A stretch of 64,000 bases of DNA, taken from Dermatophagoides farinae. Taxonomy: Eukaryota > Arthropoda > Arachnida > Sarcoptiformes > Pyroglyphidae. The translations under genes were made by a program, and so were the position numbers. The stretch covers positions 188,501-252,500 of the forward strand of contig NW_027461521.1 of NCBI RefSeq assembly GCF_024713945.1, in the 5' to 3' direction. Every line of letters begins with the position of its first letter. Position 1 is the stretch's first letter. Of this stretch, positions 36,746 through 46,237 are shown piece by piece. Below the pieces are notes generated by a model. It was not told where the DNA came from. It ran no database searches and saw nothing but the letters and a program-made list of their open reading frames with translations.

Positions 36746-38575
36746 ATGGCTAGAAAAACTGAAACTCAGAATACTGCAAAGTTAAGAATTGCCATAATTA
36801 ATGCCAATCGGTGTAAACCAAAAAAGTGTAACCAAGAGTGTAGAAAGTTTTGTCCAGTTGTCAGGGTAGGAAAGCAATGTATTGAAGTAACTCCAGCTTC
36901 TAAAATAGCTTATATTAGCGAAATTTTGTGCATTGGTTGCGGTATTTGCACAAAAAAATGTCCTTTTGAAGCTATACAAATTATAAACTTGCCAAAAGAT
37001 CTATCTTCCGATGTTTCACATCGATATGGAGAAAATAGTTTTAAATTACACAGGCTTCCTCAGCCGCGACCCGGCGTGGTACTTAGTCTGCTCGGAAGAA
37101 ACGGTATGGGAAAGTCAACTGCAGTTGCTATTCTTAGTGGTAAATGCATGCCCAACTTGGGGAAAATTGACGATCCACCCACTTGGAAAGATATTATTAA
37201 GTACTACCGGGGAAGCGATTTGCAGAATTATTTTACTCAGTTATCCAAAGGAGATTTACGAGTGGTTGTTAAACCACAATATGTTGATGCTATCGCGAAA
37301 AAGAGTATGAAAAAAGTAAGAGATTTGGTGTTTAAAGAGTCAAGCGAGTTGTCTGATTTTCAAAAATCTTTAATTCATTTCTTAGAAATCGAAAAACTTT
37401 ATGATCGTAACATTAGCGATCTTTCTGGAGGAGAATTACAACGATTTTCTATCTTGATAACGCTATTAAATGAAAGAGACATTTACATTATTGACGAACC
37501 ATCGTCTTACCTTGATATTAAACAGCGAATGAACGCTGCTAGGCTTATTAGAGAACGTTCAAACGACTCAAATTACGTTATTTGCGTTGAGCACGATTTA
37601 GCAGTTTGTGACTACTTAAGCGACATGGTTTGTGCACTATGGGGACACGCTAGTGCTTACGGTGTGATATCTCAGCCTATGACTGTTAAAGAAGGAATAA
37701 ACAATTATTTGAACGGATTTCTGCCGTCAGAAAATATGCGTTTCAGAGACGAAGCAATCTCGTTTCACATGGCGCAAGAGGTTGATGACTTCAACTCATC
37801 TCTGAATAGGTATAAATATCCAGCAATGAAGAAAACCTTGGGTAGCTTCAGCCTCACGATAGACCCAGGTTCTTTTAGTGATTCTCAAATTACTGTTTTG
37901 TTAGGACAAAATGGAACGGGTAAAACCACGTTTATTCGAATTCTCGCAGGGCTTTTAGCTCCGGATGACGATTCTGTGCAGTTCCCTAAGTTAAGCGTTT
38001 CGTACAAACCTCAAATGATCTCCGCGAAGTTCGAGGGAACCGTTGAAGAACTCTTTATGTCTAGAATACGTGAAAGTTATACTCATCCGCAATTCATTGC
38101 CGACTGTGTAAAACCCATGGACATCGACGAATTAAAGTCTCTCTACGTTAAAAACTTATCGGGAGGAGAACTGCAAAGAGTCGCTCTCGTGCTTGCTCTA
38201 GGTAAACCAGCCGATTTGTACTTGCTTGATGAGCCTAGCGCTTATTTAGACTGTGAGAGAAGAATCGATGCGGCTCGTATGATCAAAAGATTTATCTTGC
38301 ACAGCAAAAAAGCAGCTTTCGTTGTCGAACATGACTTTGTCATGGCGTCTTACCTAGCCGACCGTGTTATTGTTTACGAAGGTGAGCCAGGCATTGACAG
38401 CCACGCAAACACGCCGCAACATTTAGTACAAGGTATGAACAAATTTTTACAAATTTTGGATACAACGTTTAGAAGAGATACCGTTAATTATAGACCAAGA
38501 ATTAATAAATACAATTCATTAAAAGACAGAGAGCAAAAGTTGAGCGGACAATATTTCGTAGTTGATACAAACTAA
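36746..38575 (+). CDS. ABCE1: ABCE1/Rli1 ribosome recycling ATPase
   Basis: A 609-residue single-exon protein. The N-terminal [4Fe-4S] domain has KPKKCNQECRKFCPVVRVGKQC and LCIGCGICTKKCPFEAI. NBD1 has Walker A GRNGMGKST, signature LSGGELQRF and Walker B YIIDEPSSYLD. NBD2 has GQNGTGKTT, LSGGELQRV and YLLDEPSAYLD. ABCE1 splits ribosomes after termination with eRF1 and in initiation. All catalytic residues are present and length is normal. A 14-base word shared with the EF-hand gene promoter lies about 14 bp upstream of the ATG (see rejected items). Confidence 0.98.
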   Translation: MARKTETQNTAKLRIAIINANRCKPKKCNQECRKFCPVVRVGKQCIEVTPASKIAYISEILCIGCGICTKKCPFEAIQIINLPKDLSSDVSHRYGENSFKLHRLPQPRPGVVLSLLGRNGMGKSTAVAILSGKCMPNLGKIDDPPTWKDIIKYYRGSDLQNYFTQLSKGDLRVVVKPQYVDAIAKKSMKKVRDLVFKESSELSDFQKSLIHFLEIEKLYDRNISDLSGGELQRFSILITLLNERDIYIIDEPSSYLDIKQRMNAARLIRERSNDSNYVICVEHDLAVCDYLSDMVCALWGHASAYGVISQPMTVKEGINNYLNGFLPSENMRFRDEAISFHMAQEVDDFNSSLNRYKYPAMKKTLGSFSLTIDPGSFSDSQITVLLGQNGTGKTTFIRILAGLLAPDDDSVQFPKLSVSYKPQMISAKFEGTVEELFMSRIRESYTHPQFIADCVKPMDIDELKSLYVKNLSGGELQRVALVLALGKPADLYLLDEPSAYLDCERRIDAARMIKRFILHSKKAAFVVEHDFVMASYLADRVIVYEGEPGIDSHANTPQHLVQGMNKFLQILDTTFRRDTVNYRPRINKYNSLKDREQKLSGQYFVVDTN

Positions 38576-38719
38576 ACCATTTTCAAAGTCTAAAGGGTTT
38601 ATGAAAATTGTTATTATTTCTAATTTATTGAAAGTAGCTTTATTTAGAGATAATTAATTTTTTTGCATTAAAATTTAGACGAAACAAAAATATTATAAAA
38701 ATAATTTCTGTTATCAAGT

Positions 38720-39034
38720 ATGGCCATTAAAGAAAAAAAAACCAAGGCTCAAATCGCTGCAGCCGCTGCTGCTGGTTCTCGTAACAAAAAGAAGAAATGG
38801 GCTAAAGCGAAGCGTCAGGAAAAAATCAAGAAAACCGTTTACTTCGAACCAGCTTCCTACAGTTCATTCAAGAGTGAAGTACCAAAAATGCGAGTGATTA
38901 CTCCATACATTCTCAGCGAGAAATTCAAACTCAATTTATCTATAGTTCGTTCAGCTCTTAAAGAACTCGAACAGGACGGCGCTATTAAACGTGTTAGTGG
39001 AACCGTCGGGTCACTAATTTACACTCGCGTCTAA
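38720..39034 (+). CDS. RPS25: 40S ribosomal protein S25
   Basis: A 104-residue protein. It has the lysine/alanine-rich N-terminus (KKTKAQIAAAAAAGSRNKKKKWAKAK) and then the winged-helix part with VYFEPASYSSFKSEVPKMRVITPYILSEKFKLNLSIVRSALKELEQDGAIKRVS, characteristic of eS25 (positions ~45-95). Codon usage is visibly less AT-biased than in neighbouring hypothetical genes, as expected for a highly expressed gene. No intron seen. Confidence 0.96.
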   Translation: MAIKEKKTKAQIAAAAAAGSRNKKKKWAKAKRQEKIKKTVYFEPASYSSFKSEVPKMRVITPYILSEKFKLNLSIVRSALKELEQDGAIKRVSGTVGSLIYTRV

Positions 39035-39167
39035 ATATATGCTTGTTAATTTTTTATATGCTATAACTTTATATTAATTGTACCCTATTAAGTCTATTTA
39101 TCAAGCAAATTGCTAGTTTGGTTAAAAGAGCTGTGCATTGTTATAGGTTATACAACAAAACGACCCG

Positions 39168-40901
39168 TCATATTAGTTTTTCTATTTCTTCTATGTTTAT
39201 TGCAGCGTTGTCAAATTCGGTAGAACCGTAAATCAGAGTTATTTTATGTTTTGACGCCCATTCCTGAAGCTCTTTGACTTCATGGTAGTTTCCACCTCCG
39301 ATGATAAACAGAATAATTCGATCGATTGTGCCGCTTGCGGGTGCTAAATACTTGACAAAGAAGTTCTCAGGGATCTGCTTCCAAAGAATCTTGTTCAGCA
39401 AGGAAATTATATTATTGTTGTAACCACTGGTGAGTGATAGCTGTTTCAAAATTCCTTTACTCTTGCTTATCACGCTGCCAAATAGTTTGGACCTTTGGTC
39501 TGGGATTTCGGCGGTTTTGTCTTTTTGAACCGTATTTAGAACGTTTGTGTAGTTGTTTTGCAATATGCTTCGCAAAAAAGTTATAGGTGAAGGTATTCGC
39601 TGAAATCGAGCGTAGACTACTTCATCTATGAAAGTTTCTATTTCACCACAATATTGAATTTGCGTCGCTAGTAATAGACGGAGCACGTCAGAAGGATCGC
39701 TGCTAGGATCCAAAGCTAACGCTTTCACTTGTGACAAGAGAGTTTGCTTTATTTCCGAACTGGCGATTATGGAAGCTGCCAAATCGGCGAACTTGTCAAT
39801 ATTTCGAGCATTTATTCTTTTAAGCATGGCTTCACAAATGTTTGTGTGTTTATCCAAGTCACTTTTCTCTTTTAAAATGTTCGAAGCGTCACTAAGCGTT
39901 TGATCAACGTCGAACTGAGCAACAGAATTTTCTATATTGGTTTTTTTAGTTTGCAACCCTTTGACCTTCTCTGAGAAAGTTTTTAAACTACTTGCGCACG
40001 CTGATATCACAGTCGAAAACTCGGAAAACTGGTGACTTTGGTAAAATTTGTCCGTATCGTCCGTCAAGTCGTATTTTACGTTCTTGATGCTTACAAAGTT
40101 GTTTTTTCGATCTAGTAAATCTGAGATCAAGTGGTCGTACGTCCAATAATGAGCAAATATCGGAATTAAGTCAAAAAGTCTGTCCAAGATTACGAGTGCC
40201 GTCGAACTTTCTTTGTTTTGCAACATCAGATTTCCTAACTTCGACTCTGGAGCTTGTTTTGCATGGCCCAACATCGTTTCTATAAATTGCGTCGCGATAA
40301 AATTAGAAGGCAACACAGAATCTTGATAATACACGGCCGGCAAACACTCAAGCGTTGAACAGATTGAAACTAAGCCCTTGGTGATCTTTTTTGTTATGTT
40401 GATTATTTCAAGGTCGTTTGTCGGTTTCCAGTACAGGTATGTCAACACGTGTGCAATTTTCAAATTGAAAACATTTTCTTTGTCTACAATGAACAGAGAA
40501 TACCGGTCATAAACTCTGTTGATGGAAAATTCGTGCTTTATTGCGTTGAACTTTGTCACCATCAGTTCTAAAAACTCTGATTCGCAGTAGTCAATAAAAT
40601 CAATATAGTAACACATGTACAAATTTTGTTTGATGTCTTGGCAGATCAAGTTTAGATTTTCTTCTGTTGCTTGCACAAAATAAACGGCACAACTGTTTTT
40701 GATTTGCGATCTTTTGACGTTTATAGGCAACAGCAACGACACTCCAAAACTTTTGAGTTTGCCAACTGTCAATAACGGAGCTAAAACCTCTTTTCCGTAC
40801 ACATCGAAAATCAAAATTTTCCATACATGTTCGTCTGTGCTAAATACATTAGCCAGACTTTCACGCGTAATACCTAACAAAGACTGGGATTCGTTCGACA
40901 T
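39168..40901 (-). CDS. SLY1: Sec1/Munc18-family protein, SLY1-like (ER-Golgi SNARE regulator)
   Basis: The start is ATG 40901 (MSNESQSLL), giving 577 residues; the frame continues two codons to a TTG. The N-terminus EHVWKILIFDVYGKEVLAPLLTVGKLKSFGVSLLLPI matches SLY1/SCFD1 ('vWKvLilDk.....iLsPLl.V..Lr..GVt'), followed by VYFVQATEENLNLICQDI and YYIDFIDY. Middle: LVILDRLFDLIPIFAHYWTYDHLISDLL is the SM-family 'D-R-x-x-D' signature. The C-terminus has IILFIIGGGNYHEVKELQEWA. SLY1 binds syntaxin-5-type SNAREs in ER to Golgi traffic. The family is firm; the SLY1 subtype over VPS45 rests on the N-terminal match. Confidence 0.88.
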   Translation of the reverse strand: MSNESQSLLGITRESLANVFSTDEHVWKILIFDVYGKEVLAPLLTVGKLKSFGVSLLLPINVKRSQIKNSCAVYFVQATEENLNLICQDIKQNLYMCYYIDFIDYCESEFLELMVTKFNAIKHEFSINRVYDRYSLFIVDKENVFNLKIAHVLTYLYWKPTNDLEIINITKKITKGLVSICSTLECLPAVYYQDSVLPSNFIATQFIETMLGHAKQAPESKLGNLMLQNKESSTALVILDRLFDLIPIFAHYWTYDHLISDLLDRKNNFVSIKNVKYDLTDDTDKFYQSHQFSEFSTVISACASSLKTFSEKVKGLQTKKTNIENSVAQFDVDQTLSDASNILKEKSDLDKHTNICEAMLKRINARNIDKFADLAASIIASSEIKQTLLSQVKALALDPSSDPSDVLRLLLATQIQYCGEIETFIDEVVYARFQRIPSPITFLRSILQNNYTNVLNTVQKDKTAEIPDQRSKLFGSVISKSKGILKQLSLTSGYNNNIISLLNKILWKQIPENFFVKYLAPASGTIDRIILFIIGGGNYHEVKELQEWASKHKITLIYGSTEFDNAAINIEEIEKLI

Positions 40902-41095
40902 ATTCAATTGTCAAATCTAATATGCATCATGTAGTTTTAAGGAATGAATCAAAATATTTTACGGTGCAGCAAATAAATATCTATTAATTATTATTTAGCG
41001 GGGAAATTTAATCTAAAATGCATATGCTGTACAGAAAGTTAATACCAAGCGCAAATGAAAATTAATAATTAATATTTACAATATAAAGTACCTCA

Positions 41096-41713
41096 TTAAC
41101 GGTAGCGTCTCAGAGACATCTGATTGCGGCGCTTCCAGTTAGCTCGACGACCTGGTCTCAGACGAGAAGTGCAGCGACCCTTACTTTGCAAACCACGGCT
41201 CTTGCGGCCAGCACCAGTGACTCCACGCATTTCTCTGTGCTTTTTCGAAGCCTTGCAAATCCAATTAATTTTGGGATCGTTCCTGATGGTGTTGTGCATT
41301 GGGTCTACAAGAATTACTTCAAAAAATTTATAGAAAGCGTCTTGGCCTATCCAGTAAGAGTTCAAAACGCGTAATCCTCCGCAAACTTTACGGCCTACTC
41401 TTTGTTCAGCAAGCACTCGGAGAGACGCAGAGCTCTTTTGCTTTCTTACACCTTGGTGGACTGGTTTTCCGTATACGATACCCTTTGATACCTTCTTCTT
41501 TCGATCTCCGCGTCTGACACGAACTCGGTAAACGAGGTAACCTTGCTTTGCCTTGTATCCAAGTCTGTGGGCTTTGTCGGGACGAGTTAGAGTGTGTACT
41601 CGATGAATTACTGGAAGTTGTCGGTATTCCCAAGTACGGATTCGGTGAAGATAACGAAAAACATCGCTTTGCTTTTTGTTCCAAAGAGCTCTTAGGTACC
41701 TAGCAGCGCTCAT
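41096..41713 (-). CDS. RPL15: 60S ribosomal protein L15
   Basis: A 205-residue, intronless protein that can be recognised along its whole length: [25 protein letters not shown] start, [62 protein letters not shown] and a basic arginine-rich C-terminus ending SLRRYR. It is eL15 of the large subunit, positioned near the peptidyl transferase side. Codon usage is biased as for RPS25. Confidence 0.98.
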   Translation of the reverse strand: MSAARYLRALWNKKQSDVFRYLHRIRTWEYRQLPVIHRVHTLTRPDKAHRLGYKAKQGYLVYRVRVRRGDRKKKVSKGIVYGKPVHQGVRKQKSSASLRVLAEQRVGRKVCGGLRVLNSYWIGQDAFYKFFEVILVDPMHNTIRNDPKINWICKASKKHREMRGVTGAGRKSRGLQSKGRCTSRLRPGRRANWKRRNQMSLRRYR

Positions 41714-41869
41714 GGTTTTTATTTATTATTCTTTATTTTGACAAATTACAAACGTCTTGTCTAATTTCTCATTCAAACTTTTTTTTAAAAATAATTTTTA
41801 TTTTGTAAAATAAAATAAAATAATGAAATAGTATTTTTATTGTAAAAATCGTGCTGATCAAATTTAAAA

Positions 41870-42501
41870 ATGGTCGAAATTGACAGATCAGCTGTTGAAT
41901 TTAATAAAAATATATTTGATTGTCTCGACTACGATAAAGATGGTGTCATATCAAAAAATGATATTCTAGAATTGTTCAACCGGATTGAACTTGACGTCAC
42001 TTCAGAAGACGCTGAACTGTTACTGGATAACATTTGCTTGATACTCGGCAAATGCTCTGAAAAATCAGAAATTAGCGGTCTGTGCGGCCTCGAACAAATG
42101 GACTTGCAGAGATTTTACAAGTATTGCCAAAGTGTATGTTCCTCCTGCTGACATGTAAATATAGAGTGAAGTTGCCAAAGAAGGAAAAAAATGGGCTATT
42201 AAGTTGATTTCAAACGACGACTGTTTCGTCACGTCAGAGTCTTTATGCAGCATTGCCACTAAATTAGGGTGAGTTCTTCAGTTAAAAAATCTTTAGTTTT
42301 TCGTGCAGTATTGAAGAATGCCAGTCAATTATTGAAATTTGGTCAAACTTAATAATCAACAACGAATTCAATGATCCAAAAAAGAACGAAGACGAAAAAA
42401 TGGATTCCGAAGTCGTCATGCCATACTTATCTAGTCAAAACACCACAGGACGGCCGCTGTCGTATTTTGCCATGCGATCTATTCTAAAATATTTCGAATG
42501 A
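41870..42501 (+). CDS. EF-hand protein, three exons
   Basis: Exons 41870-42133, 42165-42268 and 42309-42501 joined by introns of 31 nt (42134-42164, GTATGT...ATAG) and 40 nt (42269-42308, GTGAGT...GTGCAG), 186 residues. The first exon has a good EF-hand loop, DYDKDGVISKND, near residues 22-33. A second paired loop is degenerate. The middle contains EVAKEGKKWAIKLISNDD and the C-terminus is polar with RPLSYFAMRSILKYFE. Alternative acceptors in intron 2 lead to stops or need a non-CAG site, so this joining is preferred. It is not calmodulin or centrin by sequence; closest by type are myosin-light-chain-like or small apicomplexan EF-hand proteins. Its stop lies 8 bp from the convergent neighbour's stop. 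Confidence 0.65.
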
Positions 42502-42509
42502 TCCAGCCA

Positions 42510-43610
42510 TTAGTACTTCGGTATTAGTGTTAACTGTTTATCTATTCGCGATCCGTCTATTACAAATAACTGGTAACAACTCTCCTTGCTCGCAGCTTTC
42601 ATTGGTTTTTCCGGTTGGGTGAACTCATTTTCTATATTAATATCAATCTGAGGCGAACTTTTGACTTCGCACAAATCGTCGCTGCTAACAATTACTTCCC
42701 TGTCGGGATGCGTTTTGATCGACTCAGTTCTCAAAAGAGAAAATGGATTTGTTTTTTTAATGCTTGGGCTTTTAGTTATTGTTCTTGTGCACTGTACACT
42801 GGCGAACTCTTTGAACGCGCTGTCGTTCGCACTGTCTGCTTCGTAAAAACTGTTTAATATAGACATGCATCCTTCAGCATCAGCACTATAGGTTTCATTC
42901 AAAATCTTATTTGATTCAGCAATATAAGAGTTTTGACTAGTCAGATTAGCCGATAATTGCTTAGCGCAGGCACATTCGCTGTACATCTGAGTCGATGACA
43001 GTGCAGAACTGCTGTTATTTATCAGTTCACTCGAAATTTCTTCTGGAACAACATCGTTTAAGAAATCATTATTTTCATTTTGTTTTTGGCTGTTTAACGC
43101 TTCTATCGTTCCTTGAATCGCTTTTGCTTCAGTATGATCGTACACGTAACTTTCACTGTCGGTCACGGAAAAATAAGAACACGAATCTGTACATTCGTTT
43201 GAATCGTACATTACTTTTGGAAACTTTTCAATTAGGGTCTTATAATCATTTAGATTAGGCTTGTCAAGAGAAGACTTGGTGAACTCGCAAAACTCTTTTA
43301 AAAACTTAATATAGTTTTCAGATATCTGCTGTTTTTTTTTGTAAATGTTTTCTTTTGTCGAACTGCCTTGACAAGACGAAGAAAAATTTTCAGCTTCGCT
43401 AAGGCGAGAATCATAAGAACTCATGTAGCCAGTGCATGAACTGCAATCAGACGATGAGTGTTCGCTTGTATATTCGTTTTCATTGCTGTTGATGAAATAA
43501 TTCCTAGTTATAAATTTTATCTCGCTTCCGTCTACGCGAGTCTTTTCAATTTTGGTAATTGATTGAATTTCTTTAATTACAGAACTGCAAAGTTCAAGTA
43601 ACTTAGACAT
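42510..43610 (-). CDS. Serine/acidic-rich protein, unrecognised
   Basis: The ATG at 43610 (MSKLLELCSSVIKEIQ) is the first in frame after an upstream TGA; codons between that TGA and the ATG lack an ATG, so 366 residues. It is rich in Ser, Glu, Asn and Thr, with serine clusters (SSDCSSC, SSALSSTQ) that look like phosphorylation-rich disorder. Two ordered-looking islands exist: the N-terminal helix and residues ~85-130 (NYIKFLKEFCEFTKSSLDKPNL). Cysteines are scattered. No family recognised. A spliced link to the 70-residue gene upstream was tested and rejected, because the available splice pairs create stops. Confidence 0.5.
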   Translation of the reverse strand: MSKLLELCSSVIKEIQSITKIEKTRVDGSEIKFITRNYFINSNENEYTSEHSSSDCSSCTGYMSSYDSRLSEAENFSSSCQGSSTKENIYKKKQQISENYIKFLKEFCEFTKSSLDKPNLNDYKTLIEKFPKVMYDSNECTDSCSYFSVTDSESYVYDHTEAKAIQGTIEALNSQKQNENNDFLNDVVPEEISSELINNSSSALSSTQMYSECACAKQLSANLTSQNSYIAESNKILNETYSADAEGCMSILNSFYEADSANDSAFKEFASVQCTRTITKSPSIKKTNPFSLLRTESIKTHPDREVIVSSDDLCEVKSSPQIDINIENEFTQPEKPMKAASKESCYQLFVIDGSRIDKQLTLIPKY

Positions 43611-43691
43611 ACGTCTTCGCTTTTTGTTTAAGGTTCCTGCACCACGGCTGTACCAGGTTCTCCTGAAGACCAATAACAAATGACCTCATTC

Positions 43692-43934
43692 TTAATTACA
43701 GAATCCACACAATAATCGTGCTACCCAGTTCATTTTCGGCCTAGAAAATACAGCAACGTTGTATTCGTAATCATTTGTAAGATATTTTTTCCACATATAC
43801 GGTTCATACAAGCTGTGCTGCGAATGAAAAATTTTTTCTATTTCGCCTCTAGAAATTTCAGATTCTATTGGTTTAATTCTATGTATAGTTTTTCGGCACG
43901 ACACTTACCCAAATTCACTATTAAATTGGTTCAT
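43692..43934 (-). CDS. Small 70-residue protein, two exons
   Basis: Exon 1 43909-43934 (26 nt, ATG at 43934), 30-nt intron 43879-43908 (GTAAGT...CATAG), exon 2 43692-43878, 70 residues. The sequence is compact with many aromatics and basic residues (HSLYEPYMWKKYLTNDYEYN, PKMNWVARLLCGFCN). No signal peptide, no clear membrane span. Its size and composition suit an organellar-complex accessory subunit, but that is a guess and I do not recognise the family. The tiny 26-nt first exon supplies the ATG, since the second exon alone would begin at GTG inside the intron. Confidence 0.55.
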
Positions 43935-44097
43935 GTTTTATAAATTTAAACGATTAATAAACTTGAATAAAGCATGTCCTGCATGTTTTTAATGGCTATG
44001 CAATGTAGAGTCAGAGTTAGCTCGCTAAATAAACAGTAAACTACGTGTATAAAAAAAAGACTGATTATGTACCTATATCTCTGTTGTAAATTATAAT

Positions 44098-46023
44098 TTA
44101 CTTTGTTCGTCGCAGTTCACCAACTAGACAAGACTTACATTGAGTAAGTGTGTCGTCCAACTCTGACGATAAATTTCTGTAGTTGCAATGGCAATGATTG
44201 CAGCGCCATACGTAAGATTCTGTTAATGAAAAATAACAATGAGCTTGTGTAACTTTCAATTCAGGAAACATTGAAGAAGCCTTCCGTGCAAAGATCTGAA
44301 ATTCTGCGCCGTGCGGGTCTGTTGAACCTTCAAACAAAATCTGAGCTAGGTGACATGTTTCGTGAAGCATAGTCTTTTTTAATTGAAAAAAATTTCTTAC
44401 GACTTTTTTGCTTAGAACGATTTTAAAACTGTTAATTTGGTTAGAACTAGTGCCGAAATACTGTGTGTATGCGGAGGATGAAGTTAACTTGCTACTCCAC
44501 TGAATGCTGATGTTAACCGGGAGACGAGACGAAAAAACCACGTCATTATATAAGTAGTAGTACTGGTAAGCAACCGTGTGTCGGTTAGAATCGGTCAGTT
44601 CAGCCCTTGAAACACTAAGCTCGGATTTTCTCACGTTTAGCGGATTATTAGAGAGTTGATCAGCCGACGTGAACCTGGGTTTGATTGTGTATTTTTTGAG
44701 TTTCGTTGAATTTTGTGGTGAACAAGTCTGCGAAAACAGAGAACAGCAACTGGTGTCTGGCGTTTCCAAAAGTTCCTTCGGCGAACGAATTTTTCTTGGC
44801 TTGGCGATGGGAGAATGGGAAAATAAATTAAGAGATTTTGACTGATGATATTTTAACGTATCGAAAACCAATTTTGCTTTCGTATTATGAGAAGCGTGGT
44901 TTTCAACGTCAACGTTGTCTATAACTGCACTTTCGCGTTTTAATAATTTTATTGGAGTAGAAATAAATTTTGGCGAGTTAGCGTATTTACTTCTAGCTGA
45001 AGCAATACAAGATTCATAACCACATTTGATTTTATCGTACACCATCGAAAATCTGCTTCTTACGGCAAGTCTTTTGTCCTCACTGTAGATAGGTTGAGAT
45101 CTTCGTAATTTGTAGCATTGTGCTGGCGTTAGAGAATACAAATTTGAACTATTTCGTTTATCTGAAACGTTTGGCTTGTCTCGGCTTGCGAATCCAGCAG
45201 AGTCCGACATAATAGCGGATCCGCTTGTGAGTTCTTGTTCGAAACAACTTTTATCGTGCTTAGGATTATAGCATACCGTAGCGCTTTGCTTATTGCGTCT
45301 ACGGCACTTTAACTTAGAAAGTCTAAATATGTTGAAGGCTGAATTTATGGAATTAGCGTTACTCGCTGTCTTATCGTCGGCATTTTCGTTAATAGTTTCA
45401 GAACTGTTATTGTTATCCGTCTTTTCGGATACGTCAACTGACTCAACGTTTTGATAGAACTTTACCAAGTCAAGTTTGAAAATTTTTTTCAGAGGTTCTT
45501 GCATTTCATCAGAGCCTAAATCAAAAGGGAAATTGGATAATTCAAGCGCGTTTTGATTTTTATCTGGTAAATCTTGCGAAAGTGAATTCATTATTAAAAT
45601 TTTTTCTAGACTTGTGGCATTTACCGTTTCAGTATTGTTTATTGGATTAGTAGAAATTCTGTTTAGCAAAACGTCAGTCTTGCAGTTAGATACGTTGCTA
45701 ACACCAAAATCACTTTTCGTATTCATTAAAGCTATTAAAGTTTTATCTTCAAGATTATTCGCCAGGAATACATTGGAGTCAGAATTTTTTTCTTCACCCG
45801 ATAAAACCGGATTCTTAGCCAATGTATCGTTTCTTTTAAAACCCAGATTCGATTGTTTTGCTTCTAAAAGATTGGGATACATAAAAGAAAACCTGGCATT
45901 CTCGTCTGACGAAGGAAATAGACTTTCGCGTCCGAATCGAGGCGACGTAAAGCGTTCTACACTGCTAGATGTAGAACGTCTGAATGGTGAAAAGAATTGA
46001 TTGTCATGTAATTCATAAGTCAT
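44098..46023 (-). CDS. SprT-like metalloprotease with disordered N-terminus (GCNA/Spartan family)
   Basis: A 641-residue protein. Residues 1-480 are Ser/Asn/Lys-rich and disordered. The C-terminal ~155 residues are an SprT domain: YLYNDVVFSSRLPVNISIQWSSKL, then KTMLHETCHLAQILFEGSTDPHGAEFQIFARK. The zinc site is HExxH (HETCH) with the third ligand in DPHGAEF. It ends in a zinc ribbon, WRCNHCHCNYR...CKSC. This matches GCNA/Spartan proteins that degrade DNA-protein crosslinks in chromatin. A long disordered N-terminus plus terminal zinc ribbon is GCNA-like. No UBZ or PIP-box was identified with confidence. Confidence 0.82.
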   Translation of the reverse strand: MTYELHDNQFFSPFRRSTSSSVERFTSPRFGRESLFPSSDENARFSFMYPNLLEAKQSNLGFKRNDTLAKNPVLSGEEKNSDSNVFLANNLEDKTLIALMNTKSDFGVSNVSNCKTDVLLNRISTNPINNTETVNATSLEKILIMNSLSQDLPDKNQNALELSNFPFDLGSDEMQEPLKKIFKLDLVKFYQNVESVDVSEKTDNNNSSETINENADDKTASNANSINSAFNIFRLSKLKCRRRNKQSATVCYNPKHDKSCFEQELTSGSAIMSDSAGFASRDKPNVSDKRNSSNLYSLTPAQCYKLRRSQPIYSEDKRLAVRSRFSMVYDKIKCGYESCIASARSKYANSPKFISTPIKLLKRESAVIDNVDVENHASHNTKAKLVFDTLKYHQSKSLNLFSHSPIAKPRKIRSPKELLETPDTSCCSLFSQTCSPQNSTKLKKYTIKPRFTSADQLSNNPLNVRKSELSVSRAELTDSNRHTVAYQYYYLYNDVVFSSRLPVNISIQWSSKLTSSSAYTQYFGTSSNQINSFKIVLSKKVVRNFFQLKKTMLHETCHLAQILFEGSTDPHGAEFQIFARKASSMFPELKVTQAHCYFSLTESYVWRCNHCHCNYRNLSSELDDTLTQCKSCLVGELRRTK

Positions 46024-46237
46024 TCGTCAGACAATACATAACAAATCTTTAAATTAACGATTTAAAATGATTTTTCCACTACTCGCGACGTTTTTTTAAT
46101 AAAAATGTACAATTATTTTCTGTTTCTAATATCTTAAAAAGATTTTAAGTAACAAATTCTAATGTTTGTACAAACAAACAAAAACTATATCGATTTGTTT
46201 TTTCGATATGTCGTGTTAACCATAATAAAACACAAGC

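Noticed and set aside
41096-41684. Several plus- and minus-strand ORFs overlapping RPL15
   Set aside because: They are out-of-frame shadows caused by the more GC-rich codon usage of a ribosomal protein gene.
36719-41841. Identical 14-mer ATAGTATTTTTATT upstream of ABCE1 (36719) and the EF-hand gene (41828)
   Set aside because: By rough estimate some tens of repeated 14-mers are expected by chance in 64 kb at this base composition, so two copies carry little weight without more instances.
43611-43700. Joining the 70-residue gene (43692-43934) to the Ser-rich gene (42510-43610)
   Set aside because: Most GT/AG pairs in the right phase create a TGA at the junction. The remaining one (48 nt, GTGTGG donor) is weak.
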